DNA of 64,000 bases from positions 13,270,501-13,334,500 of the forward strand of contig OZ020517.1 of the NCBI GenBank assembly GCA_963971425.1, given 5' to 3'. Positions 35,510 through 48,100 of this stretch are shown here, one piece after another (position 1 is the first letter of the stretch; each line of letters begins with the position of its first letter). Under the pieces are notes generated by a model. That model made no database searches. It was not told the DNA's origin and was given only the letters and a program-made list of their open reading frames with translations. A program made the translations under genes and the position numbers. This stretch comes from Bryoerythrophyllum caledonicum (taxonomy: Eukaryota; Streptophyta; Bryopsida; Pottiales; Pottiaceae).

Positions 35510-37385
35510 AGTTCATGTCAGTGTGTAATAATAAAAATTGACAAATAAAGAGTAGTGATAGAATGAACATAGGAGGTTCCTAGTATGTTATAATATCACA
35601 ATTTCCATCGTCAAATCAATACAATGAATATGAAACATTCTTCTGGTATTTTATGATGAATCCCTATGGTTATGCTTGGAAAATCTGTTTTTCTGTGGTT
35701 TGCCGCACCTGGTGCTAATGTAAGGTTCATTGTAATGTTTTGGAATGGAATAAACTCCCTCTTGCTTCATCAACAAAAAAAGGAAAAAAAGGAAAAAATA
35801 ATTGTGTCATTTACACTAGGAAAAAAAGAATTCGAATCTATTATTTTTACGGTATATCCTTTGGTGACAAAAATTTGGCATTTACACCGCATGAAAAGGG
35901 CTTAAAAGACCATGGCACAGATGTTCATCAGTCACACAATAAAATATCTCCAGGTGAAAACTAGATGGGCTCTTTTAAAGCAAACCGTCTCATCATCAAT
36001 CCACAAACTCTTCATCTTCACACCAAAGGATAGGACAAGTTGGCACACCCACAGCCCTTCAACTTCGCTTTTTAGTGTCATGTCCCACACTATTTACTGT
36101 ATATTTTTCGTTACACCGTTCACTGTACACAGAGTGAAATATAGAGTGGAATATAGAGTGGACTAGACTATTTTAAAATTCTTGCACTAATTCCGGTAAA
36201 TCACGAAGGTCCATCTCAATTCTCAATCCACATCAAATCATGTATCTCATAAAATAGTGTGGAATTTTTCAAAATTGTTGACACAATAGTAATGTGGAGT
36301 GATCGAGAAGTGGCATTTAGTGGCGGGAGGTGGAAGTGAGCAGCGGGGAGTGGAAGTGAGCGGCGGGGAGTGGAAGATATCTAGGAGTGAGCGGCAGTGA
36401 GGTGCCACTAAGTGGCATGACAAATGTTGTCCACATTAATTCTATTTGATGTGATCTACATCATTTTCCACCCACATCACTAATGCATCCATACTATATA
36501 TAGTGAATAATGTACTATAACAGTATAACAAGTTTGCTAGAAATTAATTTCACAAATGAAATGGAAAATTATTTGGTTAAAAAAACAAAGATAGAGTATG
36601 ATATTTTTTGGTATGTTTTGTTGTCGCTAACCCATTTGAGGTCATTTCGGAGATTTCTTTTGCTACAACAATTTTCTTGAAAGAAGTCACCTTTTTTTGG
36701 GATGAACCTTAGTTTCTTTTTCATCAAAATTAAATAAATTGTTCTTTGAGGACAACCCTTCTATGGTGCTATGTAAGCACATATTGTTATCTTGGGCTAT
36801 AGAGACCAAATTCAAGATAAACCAACACTTTATTCATGCTAGTTATATAACATGAAATTTAGTGTTTTTAGAACAAAAAATTACTTATTGTTACTATGAT
36901 AATTTATCAATCATTTCAATAATAACTACATTGCGATAGTAATATGAGTATCGACACATTTCTTTGAAGCTTCCACCTATTTTCTATGGATAAGACTTCC
37001 CAAATTCAATATTGAGTTGTGTTGTCTCTATTGCATTTAAACCAACTATTAGATTTGGTTGTCTAAATTTTTCTCATAACAGAAACCTCTAAAAACACAC
37101 AATAGAAACAATGTATCCAGATATTACTATCACAATATAATATAGATGATTATGAAGTGTGGAATTGAAGATCCCTTAACTTATAACCACATCGTTAGCC
37201 ATGTAACACATGATACGGTCTTACAAGCTCTTGGCACTTAGTGAGTCATGTTAGGCTACTAAATTAACGTACGGTAGGAAGTGCACCAGCCAGTAAATAA
37301 TTTGAGTCCAAGGCATGGTTATTTGAGGGAAGGGATGGTATGGTGGAGAAAAGGAAATGGCAATTAAAAATTATTGTCTTAATGA
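35510..37385. other. AT-rich intergenic region with short repeats
   Basis: No gene. 36,130-36,165 holds a short GAGTGGAATATA repeat. 36,305-36,410 is a purine-rich tandem region built on GGGGAGTGGAAGTGAGC. Sequence at 36,470-36,505 (CATCACTAATGCATCC, ATATATAGTGAAT) resembles the ends of the MITE family to the left. Confidence 0.5.
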
Positions 37386-37389
37386 ATAA

Positions 37390-38165
37390 TATTTATTCAA
37401 GTTGGAATTCTCAAAAGACCAAGTTTCTTGTTCAAGGCTTTGAGATGCCCAAAGAACTCAACCTCTGTAGAAATCCCCTTCAAGAAAGTGTTGTCATTTT
37501 TTCATCCATGTGCAGAGTTCTCCACTATAGTAGTGGACTCTAGTGTAAACTTCTATCGGACAAGTCTAAGAGTTGTACTCTCAACCAATCATATTCTAGA
37601 ATCCCCCTTGAATTCTTGACCGGTGGCCTTTTCCACCATAGTGTAAAGCGGGCCTAAGCATGGAGGACATGGTATGTTTGACGGAGCTCCCTTGAGGTGT
37701 GGAGGTAGTCCCATGTCCATATTTCAAGGGTACATTCTCTATTCCCATTGGTCTCAAATAATGAGGTACAATAGTGAATACAATTTTTTTTATGAGACGG
37801 TAGGGAGCCATAAGCCATGTTCCCTCTTTTGTCCACATTTTACAATTATCTCTTACAACAATCAATAATTTTGCTATTTTTCTTAGATTTTGGCGTTTGT
37901 CTCACTTCTAAAATTACGGTAAGTTTAACTTTCACAAATCAAATACCCTATTCTCGGTCAGATGGAATATATCATCACATACCCCTAAGGAGTGCTTAGT
38001 TTCATACATAATCACTTCAAAATGGAGAATACCCAATTCTTTTGAAAGGTATACCCATGTAATACCTACGTGATACCCATATAATACATAGGTGATACCC
38101 AGTGTGTCCAAACCACTAGGATGTGGAAAAATAATTTAGCTTGGAAGATAGTGTCCGAAATTGAC
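37390..38165. repeat. Dispersed repeat, longer copy 3
   Basis: 37,390-37,615 matches the reverse complement of about 5,000-5,280, for example CCAAGTTTCTTGTTCAAGGC against CCAAGTTTTTTGTTTGAGGC, then AACTC.ACCT.TAGAA.A. 37,985-38,165 matches the dispersed module at 34.85 kb and, inverted, 5.4-5.64 kb. The two modules occur in a different relative order at 5 kb, so the family is rearranged. Confidence 0.6.
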
Positions 38166-38169
38166 CACT

Positions 38170-39780
38170 TCATAAGGTACTTCAAAAGCAACAATGAATA
38201 GAGTTTTCCTGAAAGTGCTTCCCGAATGGGCGAGTCAGGAGGAATATGGTGCCAGAGAGTATGAGATGTATAAACAGAAAATAAAAGAACATGAGGAAAT
38301 TTCATATTGCCTTTTTCTGCACCAATGGAAATGCTTTGCAATCAATGTTCTTGGGCCCTACCCCATGCAAGCTAAAGCTCCCCCATAGTACCCTAAGTTC
38401 TCACAAGGTTGACCAATAGTTCCCCCAAACCTTTCCCAAGGCAAGACACCATGTGCATGTGGTCCCGGTTACTAACATAAGACCTTAAGATTTGGGGTTA
38501 CCTATCCAGTGTATTTTGGTGACTTTCAGGAAAACTCAAATATCTACAGTACATAGTATTATTGGTCAGAAGATCAGTGTAGAGCAATGGAAAGACACTA
38601 CAGTACTCCGTGTACACAATCTGGGCACTCACACGGCCATCATGACGATGATATCAAAATTGAATTGACTCCGGTACAGACAAACGGGAATGAGAGCAGC
38701 GGAATATGCCTCGGACCTCGGACCGCCACACGCTCCGCGACCAGCCTACAACTCTTGGCAGCTCACAAACCACCGATTTCTCGTTGGCCAAATCCAAACG
38801 AATGGTGGATGGTGGAGCCAGGATCTGTGTGTGTGCTGCTTGTGGCTAAGAGTGGGCCTTCTCCAAAAGAAACCGCTTCTGTTCCGTCCCGCTGATTGGT
38901 GCGGAACGTCTCACTCCAAACCTCATCCACCCAGATGAATCTTCACTCTCATGTAAAACCATTTATACCTGTGATGTGCTCGGAATGTTCATCGTTCCAG
39001 TCGTGGAATTGAATAACAATGAAAATGAGTGTCAACATGAGAGGGGTGTTGCATATCTTAGAATCAATACATCATACATTTTCTCTGATAGTACATCGAT
39101 ATCTGGTTTCTTTATCAGGAAATACTTCATGCTTCGTTATTCCAGTCGCTAATGTTGTGTTTGTCCACTAAAATAGAGCTAGCAACAAATTTTCGTATGA
39201 GGAAATTGGTTAGAGGAGGCCTGTTATATGGGAAAGACAGGTCGCAGGAGCAACACGTCCTTTTCCAATATCCTGCCTCCTCTAACCAGTCACCTAACAC
39301 AAGCAGTTGAGGATTGTTGGATTTAGCTCTAACGGCATAGATCAACAACTGAAAAATAACCTAGACATGTGCTTGACGGTAGCCCGCCAAATTGGTGCGG
39401 ATATCATGGCAAGATGGCATTCTTGCCCCACTCACAACATGCCCCAATTGACTAGTTTTGGGGCTGCTGACTCGCAAACGGGGAATCTCCCATCGTTCTT
39501 GTAAGAACTCCATATTGTACCGTCCTCATGACCGCAATCCTATTGCAAACTGGGCCCACGTCAATCGGCGTCTGCTATTTGCTTCCCCGTTTCCCCGAGT
39601 TGTCCAATTCCCCTGCATTCAGTCTATACCATCCCCACTTTTTTCTCATTTTCTTTGCCCTGGCTTGGGTAATTCCCTGCTAGCTAGGGGTGGAGATGCT
39701 TTAAGGGAGTTGGTTACTACTACATTAAAATTTGGCATTAAGAGTAAAAAGTTATTGCATTTACAAGTCATTTACTGGGC
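38170..39780. other. Intergenic region, no supported gene
   Basis: 38,580-38,945 is less AT-rich and carries frames of about 100 codons, but these have no recognisable domain, splice context or conserved start. The rest is unremarkable. Confidence 0.4.
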
Positions 39781-39809
39781 ACTACACTAAAAGTGATATT
39801 TAGTGTAGT
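39781..39809. repeat. Perfect hairpin ACTACACTAAA / TTTAGTGTAGT
   Basis: An 11-bp perfect inverted repeat with a 7-base spacer. The arm resembles the TACACTA ends of the MITE family at 33.5 kb, so it may be the end or remnant of a mini-element upstream of the hemA gene. Confidence 0.7.
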
Positions 39810-40298
39810 AACGGGTCCCTCTCAGTTAACCGCGTAATGACACGTATGCAAAGATTGAAACCTCGATAGGGTAGAGTGCGGATATAATATCCTTGAGTTC
39901 ATCTCATCTTCTTTTATGCTTTGCAGAGATGATAACGTGGAGTTCACAGGGCAAACTCGTGGGATGTTTTTCATCTCTGTTTCATCCAACGGGTGGGCGT
40001 GATGCAGGACAACAACCACTGACGCTCGTTCTTAACTCGAGGGCGATCGGACGGCCGGACGACGACCGTGATCCTAATCGGAGGGCGAAATCCGCACATC
40101 AGCCAATCCCGCAACTCCGCTCGCCTCGCTCACAATCGCCTTCTCTGCGTCGTCTCTCGCTCGTCTGCACTTCCGCTCGTCGCGTGGCCCGTCTGTTGCT
40201 GCAAATCCTTTCCACGATCGTGGCCTCCACTCTCCGCCATCTCCACCTCCACCTCACCGGCTAGGACATGCTACATTGAGGCGGACAGGGCTGCAGCG

Positions 40299-43200
40299 AT
40301 GGCGACGATGAGGGCCGGCGTGGTGGCACCCGCGTGCGCTGAGGGCGGGGTGGTGATGCGCAAGCTGAGGGTTGGGAGGTCGAGTTCCTTGGGGTCGACG
40401 CGGGGGCTTGGGAGCAGCGCGGTGGTGCGCCTGGTGAAGGATGCCAGGGGGAAGGCGCCGCGCGCGGATATGTCCGGGCCCGAGAGGACTCCAGTTATGC
40501 CGCCTAGTCACAAGATCAAGGCTGCGAGCGTCTCCGCGTTCCAGGAGTTTCAGAACGCGCGCGCCAATCGTGAGTTTCTTGCAATGCCTTTGCCTCTGGT
40601 TTCGAACTGGATATGGTGCTTAGGTTTCGAAATTGTTAGAATCGGTGCGTCAGGATTGCTGCATTAGGATTTGGACGACGGCATTTTGATTGATAGCGCG
40701 GCGGTAGTGGGAGCTGAGTGAGATAAAGATGAACTTAGACGTAGGAGCTCGACGCCTTATCCTTTTAGGAAAATTGTGGAGGTTTGTGTATGTGCGGTGT
40801 TGGGACATGGACCTAGGAGTTCTTGTGATTTTTGAATTGTTGCCATTACAAATTGGAAAATCTGGCGGTCGACGCCATTTTGTGTGACAACCTGGGATAC
40901 TGGAAGTGAAGAGTTGAGTTTAGGATAGATTTGAGTTTAATCACAAGAGCTCGACGTTTTATCTCTTCAGGAAGTAGTGGAGATGTGGTGTTGTGGCTTG
41001 GACTCGGGAGTTTTCCTTTGCTGCGTGGAGGAGATCTTAATAGAGAGTGATTTGTTCAGCAGTTTCGATTCTCATCTCCACATTGGATATTGTCGGGGCT
41101 GGTGGAGTAGTGTCTAGGAACTCTCTGATAAACGAAGGCATTCTTAGTGATAGTATGGAATACTTGGTGCGGAGATTGATAGAGTTTCAGAGAAGCTCAG
41201 GAGCTGTATGCCTGATTTTTTTATTATAGTAGTGGAGGCTCGTGTGAGTGGGGTTGTTTCTTAGACTCAGGTGTTCGATAAGAAACTCAGAGAGGATTTT
41301 GAAGAGGGTGTTCCTGATCGACTGAGACTCTTGCTCGTGCGCAGGTTATACGAAAGTGAAGAGCAGTATCATGGTCATGGGATTAAGTATTCACACTACG
41401 CCTGTGGAGATGCGGGAGAAGCTTGCGGTGCCCGAGGCGGAGTGGCCTCGTGCGATTGACGAACTCACGAGCCAGAACCATATTGAGGAGGCTGGCGTCC
41501 TTAGTACGTGTAATCGGTTCGAGATTTACGTCGTGGCTGTCTCGTGGAACAGGGGTGTCAAGGAGGTTACCGAATGGATGTCGAAGGTGATCATTTTTCC
41601 CATCCGGAGTTCAGCGGCATATGTTGTAGATTTCGTTGCAATCTTGATGCCTGGCTGTGATCATTTGGATGGAAACTGACGAAAGAATGGGAATATGAAC
41701 GTGTGGGTGTGACTCAATTGACTGATCTCTGAGAGTTATTTGAGGTTTTTGCAGACCAGCGGTATCTCGGTAGAGGATTTGATGGAACACTTATTTATCC
41801 TTCGGGACCAAGATGCGACTCAGCATTTGTTCAGAGTTGCGTCGGGCCTGGACTCTTTAGTTCTTGGAGAAGGCCAGATTCTTGCGCAGGTGAGAGGGGA
41901 AACGATTCTTGGCAATCTTAGACCTGTGCGTTGTGTTGGTTGTGATTCGTTGGTTACCACTTGATTGTCGAGTTCAGCTCAATCTGCACATATATTGCCA
42001 TTTAGTTTAGAACAGCTTATGTCTAATTGGTTAGTGAGGCACATGTGGTGAAGAGCGTCATTCGAAGTCAGGGTGGCGTGGTCAGGATTTGAGCAAATCT
42101 TACTTGTGAACTAATTTTTTTTTTCCTTCTGATATGCAGGTGAAGCAAGTATTGAAGGTCGGACAAGAGTGTTCTGGTTTTGGTCGTAACTTAACAGGTT
42201 TATATAAGCAAGCCATTACTGCTGGAAAGCGAGTGAGAACAGAGACGAATATTTCTGCCGGAGCTGTCTCTGTCAGCTCAGCTGCGGTTGAGTTGGCTGT
42301 CATGAAGCTTCCACCAGGGGGCGTTTCACGAGTGAATGTGTTAATTGTGGGTGCCGGAAAAATGTCGAAGTTGCTGGTGAAACATTTGATCTCCAAAGGA
42401 TGTACGCGTATGATTATCGTCAACAGGTCAGAGCAAAAAGTTCTGGATCTGCAAGTGGAGTTTCCTGATGCTACAATTGTGTACGAGCCTCTCACTGAAA
42501 TGCTGCGGTGTACTGGAGAAGCTGATCTTGTCTTCACAAGTACTTCGTCAGAGGTTCCTCTCTTCATGAAGGAGAACGTGGAAAATCTGTCACCTCCTTC
42601 CCAGGTATTCGCATTGGCACGACACTCTTCTAGAGCTTCTTTTGGTTTTTTGCCAACTTGGCGAATTGGTGCGAATTTTGAATCGGTTAGATTAACACAT
42701 GTAGCCGGTGGTAGTTTCAAATCTATTATTAAGTTTTCCTCCGTCAACAAGGTCGATTACTGTTTGCACAACCCTTAGCAGATTGCTTCATGAAGAGATT
42801 CTCAGAATATTGTTTCACCTGGCCTGACCTAACAGCTTCTGTCATGTACAGGCTAGCGGTGGCGTGAGGCACTTCATTGATATTTCAGTACCGAGGAACG
42901 TCGCAGCTTGTCTCTCCGACTTGGCCAACACGCGTGTGTACAATGTGGACGACTTGAAGGAAGTGGTGGCCGCGAACAAGGAGGATAGGAGAAGGAAAGC
43001 CGCCGATGCCCAAGTAATCATCGACGACGAAATTCAGAACTTCGAGGCATGGAGGGACTCTTTAGAAACGGTGCCAACAATCAAGAAGCTGCGGTCTTAT
43101 GCTGAGCGTGTCCGACAAGTAGAGCTGGAGAAGTGCTTGAGCAAGATGCCAGATGACTTAACGGCAAAACAGAAGCGGTCTATCGAGGATCTAAGTAGGG

Positions 43201-43367
43201 GTATCGTGAACAAGTTGCTACACGGCCCCATGCAGCACTTGAGATCGGACGGAACAGACTCGAAGACGGTGGGCGAGACGATCGAGAACATGCACGCACT
43301 CGAAAGGATGTTCGATCTTGGATCCGAAGTTCTGGTTGTGGAGACAAAAGCGAAGGCGAAGAAATAA
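40299..43367 (+). CDS. HEMA: Glutamyl-tRNA reductase, plastid
   Basis: Five coding exons (40,299-40,569, 41,345-41,586, 41,755-41,889, 42,140-42,604, 42,852-43,367) join in phase to 542 residues, the usual length for plants. The enzyme reduces glutamyl-tRNA(Glu) with NADPH to glutamate-1-semialdehyde, the committed step of chlorophyll and heme synthesis in the plastid stroma. The first 80 or so residues are Arg/Ser/Ala-rich with few acids, a likely transit peptide. Core features: [19 protein letters not shown]; the active-site Cys in STCNRFEIY (about 146); [13 protein letters not shown]; the NADPH fold [17 protein letters not shown] (about 283-299); [10 protein letters not shown]; and the C-terminal dimerisation region with [18 protein letters not shown] chose the ATG at 40,299 because MATM fits a transit peptide start; the frame is open further upstream. 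Intron 1 (775 bp) contains internal repeats. Confidence 0.97.
40740..41285 (+). repeat. Degenerate direct repeats inside hemA intron 1
   Basis: The segment GAGCTCGACG..TTATC..TT.AGGAA.....TGGAG...TGTG..G...TTG.G.C.TGGAC...GGAGTT occurs at about 40,745-40,825 and again at 40,946-41,012. A shorter third copy (GTAGTGGAGGCTCG, GACTCAGG) lies near 41,228-41,270. The intron thus seems to have grown by repeated local duplication. Confidence 0.6.
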
Positions 43368-45104
43368 ACGCCCTGTAGCTGCATTCACAGTTTTGTACAC
43401 TAGGAAAAAAAATTCCAATACTGAGAAGCTGTAACCACAATCAGGTATTTGTCGACCTTGTCTTCATGTGCGTCCAGGATGTTGAGTGCATTTCCACGCA
43501 AATCGATCCCGTTCTGAGACCCCTTCTAGACTCTCGCTTCCTGGGTTAAGATACAGCATGCCATGTGTTCATATTGTAGAAGAGCTCAGGGTTAGGTTGT
43601 CCACTTCTGTGTCCAAGGTACAACTCGACCATTGTAATCAATAAACAGCCGCATTGTCGGGTTTTCCTCCAGGATTGTAGACTGAAGTCTGAATCACTTG
43701 TCATTGTGGTATTGATAAGAGTGTGAGCCGAGGTGTATGCCATGTGGATCGCATTTTGAAACCTAATCCTCGCGACACTTCCGTTGCAAATTAAGGAGAT
43801 CTGGTACAAGTTCTGATACGAGGGGGCGAACTTACCGTCCTGTATCTGATGTAGAGTACCAGGGCGGCAGGCGGGTCGCATTTATACCAGGGCTATAAAT
43901 AGGGGTGCAAAGCGCTTTATTGATGGCGAGGTGCAGTGGATGCCATGCGAATTCCCAGATGACCAGCCTGGAGTTGTCTTCGGAATCTGCCAGGGACGTC
44001 ATCCGTTGCTCACCGAGGCAGAACTGTTGCCATGGTGAAACGCTGGGATGGTGGGATCCCCTCCTCCCTCCCGCCTTGGCGGTTTGTAAATCCTCTAAAT
44101 ATACGCTCTCTGGGGCAATAGAAGTTACTGCATTGCGATGTGGACTCTGGAGTATTCAAATTGCACCAAAGGGGGGATTTGCTTCCTCGAAGGCTGTGTT
44201 GGATGTTGATTCGGTCTTGAATGCAGAATTCCAATTTTCTGTCATGGTAATCTTATTTTCACATTGGGGGCAGTTGTGGCTGATCACCTAACTTACTGTC
44301 AATGGTTTATCTTCTCTATCGGTGACCAGGTTCAGGGTGAGTTGTTTCACGTTCTGAATACGACATTCTGGTAGTCTCATTTTCATAATGGGGGCCGATG
44401 ACATGCACATTACCCGATAGTGGTTAAACCCTGTAGGGTTTAAGAAGCGTCAGGGTCTCATGAGTCATCCCCCATTGTCGGTGCCTGAGCAGTGAACACC
44501 ACATGATATTGATCTAAATAGGGAAGGATTCAATTTTACAGGGACGAGTGTCCTCCGCTTCTGCTGCTGTGCATGCTAATTTCCAGAGGCGTGCATAGCA
44601 CCTTGCATGCCCAATAATTGCTCATTTCCTTGTTTCCCTCCAGTGGTCCCCTTTGATGTGATAGAAACGCCTGTATTTGATGCTTGCCTTCTTCACAGTC
44701 TGACTCCTTCAGTGCCCCTTCAAACTTCGTCCTTTGTGATGTGAGAGGAAGGTTTGAGTTTGGTGGTCAGAGTTGAGCTCTGCAGGCACATCCACCTGCA
44801 GTTCGCGTTTTGAGGGTATTCGAGGTCATTCAGGCGTGTTTTGAGTTGGAACGAAAGTCGTTGCGTTGGAGCTGATTTTGCATGTGGATTTTGCATGAGT
44901 ATCACGACTAGTTTCAGCCTGAATGGTTGAAATCAGTAATGCGGGTTGGTTTTGCATCAAGGTTGTGGAAGCAGCACATGCGATGAAATGGGTTTGTGGT
45001 TTTTACTTGATAGGAGCTATGGACGGCGAAGATGGCAACTCGGACAGAATGTTCGAGGAAGCGCAATGAAGGGGCTTGCGGGATGAAACCAGGTTTTAGT
45101 CACA
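43368..45104. other. Spacer between hemA and the prune-like gene
   Basis: Contains the hemA 3' UTR, a strong TATA sequence at 43,893-43,902 and presumably the 5' UTR of the next gene. A frame at 43,905-44,291 is open for 128 codons and ends near a GT donor (ATGGTAATC, 44,245), but I see no domain. A short palindrome AACCCTGTAGGGTT is at 44,427-44,440. Confidence 0.45.
43893..43902 (+). promoter_or_regulatory. TATA box CTATAAATAG
   Basis: A perfect plant TATA consensus in a moderately GC-rich context. Transcription would start near 43,925. It is 1.2 kb upstream of the prune-like ATG, so it either drives that gene through a leader with an intron or belongs to a separate short transcript (open frame 43,905-44,291). 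Confidence 0.55.
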
Positions 45105-48100
45105 ATGGGCGGACCACAACCTGCACAGACACAGACGCAGTTTAACAGGAAAGGCGCGCGGAGGCTTGGAAGAGCGATTAAGCCCGGGCAAGGCGAGCAA
45201 GTCACGCCGTTCAAACCTGCCAGCCTTCATCGCAATCATGGCAACGATCCAGTCGTCGAGAAGCACATCGTGCAGCACCCAAAACCTCGCCGCTTCTCGA
45301 GCTCATTCCTGCAACCGGAACAGTTCCTCGCCGAGCTGAGAGTCAATCATGGCGCAGGTCTAGGGTTTCAAGTCGACGCGAAGCCGTCGAAGGAGATCCA
45401 GCAAGCTCAGGAGATAGTGGAAGAACCGAAACCTGAGGCGATGCAACAGATTCCGAAAGGATTAGAGTTCGAGAAGAAGGATTTGGAGGCCGAAAAGAAG
45501 GATTTGGAGGCCGAGACGAAGGATTTGGAGTTGTTTTACGAGTCTGCAAATGATGTGCCAAAGTTGGAGCTCAGTTACGAGGGGAAACCTGCGCCCGCGC
45601 CCGCCCACTTGCGCACCAAAACCGCAGCGGCGCCATCGCCATCGCCATCGCCAACGCTGATAATACCAATCAATTCCGGCATCGTCTGCGAATCTACTTC
45701 CCCGGGTTCTGCTAAAAATAACGAGGAAACAAGCGACTCGTGCGCTCCAGTGGCCTCGCCACGGCGGCTCCAGAAGTCGTCGTCCCAGGGAAGCGACCGA
45801 GTATGGAGCCCGTCCTTGCACAAAATGCGGGAGAAGCTGGTGAGAAACCTATCCGGGAGAAAAGAGAAGGAGAGTGAAGGTCAGAAATCCACAGGCTTGG
45901 AGAGCAATGGAGGTAAGCAAACGGGGCGGCTGCGGCGGATGCTGGATTCGATGAAGCTCAGGAAGAAGACGCAAGGGGAAGAGGTCAGCGAGAGCACAGA
46001 AGTCTTCGAGGAGGAATGTTGCAGTCCGAGATCGTCTACGTCGAGTGTGAGCACGACGTACTCCGAAGTGAGTTCTAAATCACAGAGCTACAAGCGCGCG
46101 CACCGCAAGAGCCGCAGATCGTTGGAGCAGCTGTGGAGTTCGCGAGCGTGGCCAGAAGAGGAAGCCGACGCCAGGATCTTCCAGGCGGTGCGGCAGGGGT
46201 CGATGTTTCACGGGTTGGAGGAACCAGAGTCAAAGACCACCGCCATCTCCAAGCTCGTGGCGAAGCACCGGCGCAACTGCACCTGGGACAACTCCTCCAC
46301 CGATCACATCTTCTCACCCCGGCAGCCGCGCCTGCCCTCGCGCGACGCGCACGTCTTGCTTGCGCCCCCGAAGCGCCTCAATGGCAGCAATCGCGAGCCG
46401 GATGCGCACGTGAGAAAGACGAATCCGTCGCTCTTGAACAATGCTCCACCTCTTGGTGCAGAGCTCCTCTCTTCGTTGCCGTCTCGGGAGAGCTCCATGC
46501 GAAGCGTGCCGGAATCTCCAGGCAGAAGAGCGTTGCGGGATTCGGAGTTGCCGTCTCCGCCTATGAGCCCTAGAGAGCGCGTTTCCTCGCGGCGCAGTAG
46601 TTTTCGAGGATTTCCAGGGTTTGTTGCGCTTCTGCCATTGCCTGAGACGCAGACCTCCCCTACTTCTCCTGGATTGTCTGCACCTTCTCCTGGATTGTCC
46701 TCTTCAACTTCTCCAGGATTGCGCAGCGTCGGAGGAGGAGCGCAGATCATGGCTTCAACGAGTCCTACACTTCATGGAGCATCTGCAACTAGTCCTTCAG
46801 GTGCAGGGTTTCAGAGTTCTCTTTTGGCAGGGTTTCAGAGTTCTCTTTCGGCAGGGTTAGACACTCGAAGATTGGAGCAGTTCCCCCTTGAAGATGGACT
46901 TTTCTCTGAAGTTTCTGCACTGGAATCAGTTAGGTCAAGGTCGGATTCGGCTCGAAATGAGAATCAGAACCCAGATGCTTCGTCTCGGCCGCAGGCGATA
47001 TTGTCCTCCGAAAAAACTACATCCGTTGCAGCTGCACAGGATAATTTGTCAATTAGGTCAAGGCCGGGTTCTGTGAGTCCAGAGAAGCCGAAATCAAGCG
47101 CACCGCGATCATCGTTGTCGTTTGAGCAGATTGTGGCGGGCCGAGGTCGGTCGCCTCCCACCGACAACACGCTCATGAAGTTCTTCTTCAAGTGCCGGGA
47201 AATCGAGCATCTCAACAGGTTTCTTGCGCTGCACAAGAGACGGTTCCTGGATTCTTCCGAGAAGTGTTTTCATATGATCTTGTCCGAGGCAGGCGGAGGT
47301 ATTCATGGCTAAACCCGTTCAATGTTTCCAATACCATTGACGCTTTCTTGATGCGATCTAGTACAGTGAAAATCACCTTCAGGTGTGTGAGTTGCTTGAC
47401 TTAATTTCGCGTCTGCTTGGTTTTGGCAGGGTTGAGTTCCATGGTGGCGACCATTTGCACGGCGTGGTTGTTGGAGAACACCATGGCGTCGGCCACTTCG
47501 GCGAAATGGCACCCCATTCCGGTAATGAACATGAGCCAGAAAGATATTTGGCAACACCGGGACGCTGCGTGGCTGTTCCATGTCTGTGGAATCGATGCAA
47601 ATGCTCTGCTCTTCCTGGATGAGGTATAATGATGCAAGCAATCATCTGGTCAGAGTGGGGGAGATGGGATGGTTTCTATCGTTTTGTATTCCCGAATGAG
47701 GTACATAGCACGTGGTCATGCGTCTATGGTTTGATCAGAGTGAGGGATGGGATGGTTTAGTCTTCTGTTAATCGTGGATGCAGTTCCATGTCTGAAATTG
47801 ATGCAGATGCTGTGCGTTTCCTGGATGAGGTGTGTATTGGTCTGGTCAGAATGAGAGATGGAATGGTTTAGTCTTTTGCCAATCCTGGATTCATCTTAGT
47901 TTATATATGCAATGATTCTCTTAGTTTTTGTCAGTCCTGGATGCTGCTTGTTTGTTCCATGTCTGGAATTGATGCTCTTCCTGGATGAGGTGGGTCATGT
48001 TTCTATGATCCGATACCAGAGTAAAGACCTGGTCATGTTCTGTCAATCCATGTGCAGATCACACCGACTAATGAAACGGTAATCTCTGGGCGAGTGAAGC

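Noticed and set aside
38587..38938. Overlapping frames of 80-100 codons
   Set aside because: No domain, no splice context, no bias between frames. Treated as intergenic.
42100..42750. Minus-strand 216-codon frame
   Set aside because: Antisense of hemA exon 4.
46133..46750. Frames on both strands inside the prune-like first exon
   Set aside because: The + frame from 45,105 is much longer, joins in phase to the conserved exons, and explains the region.
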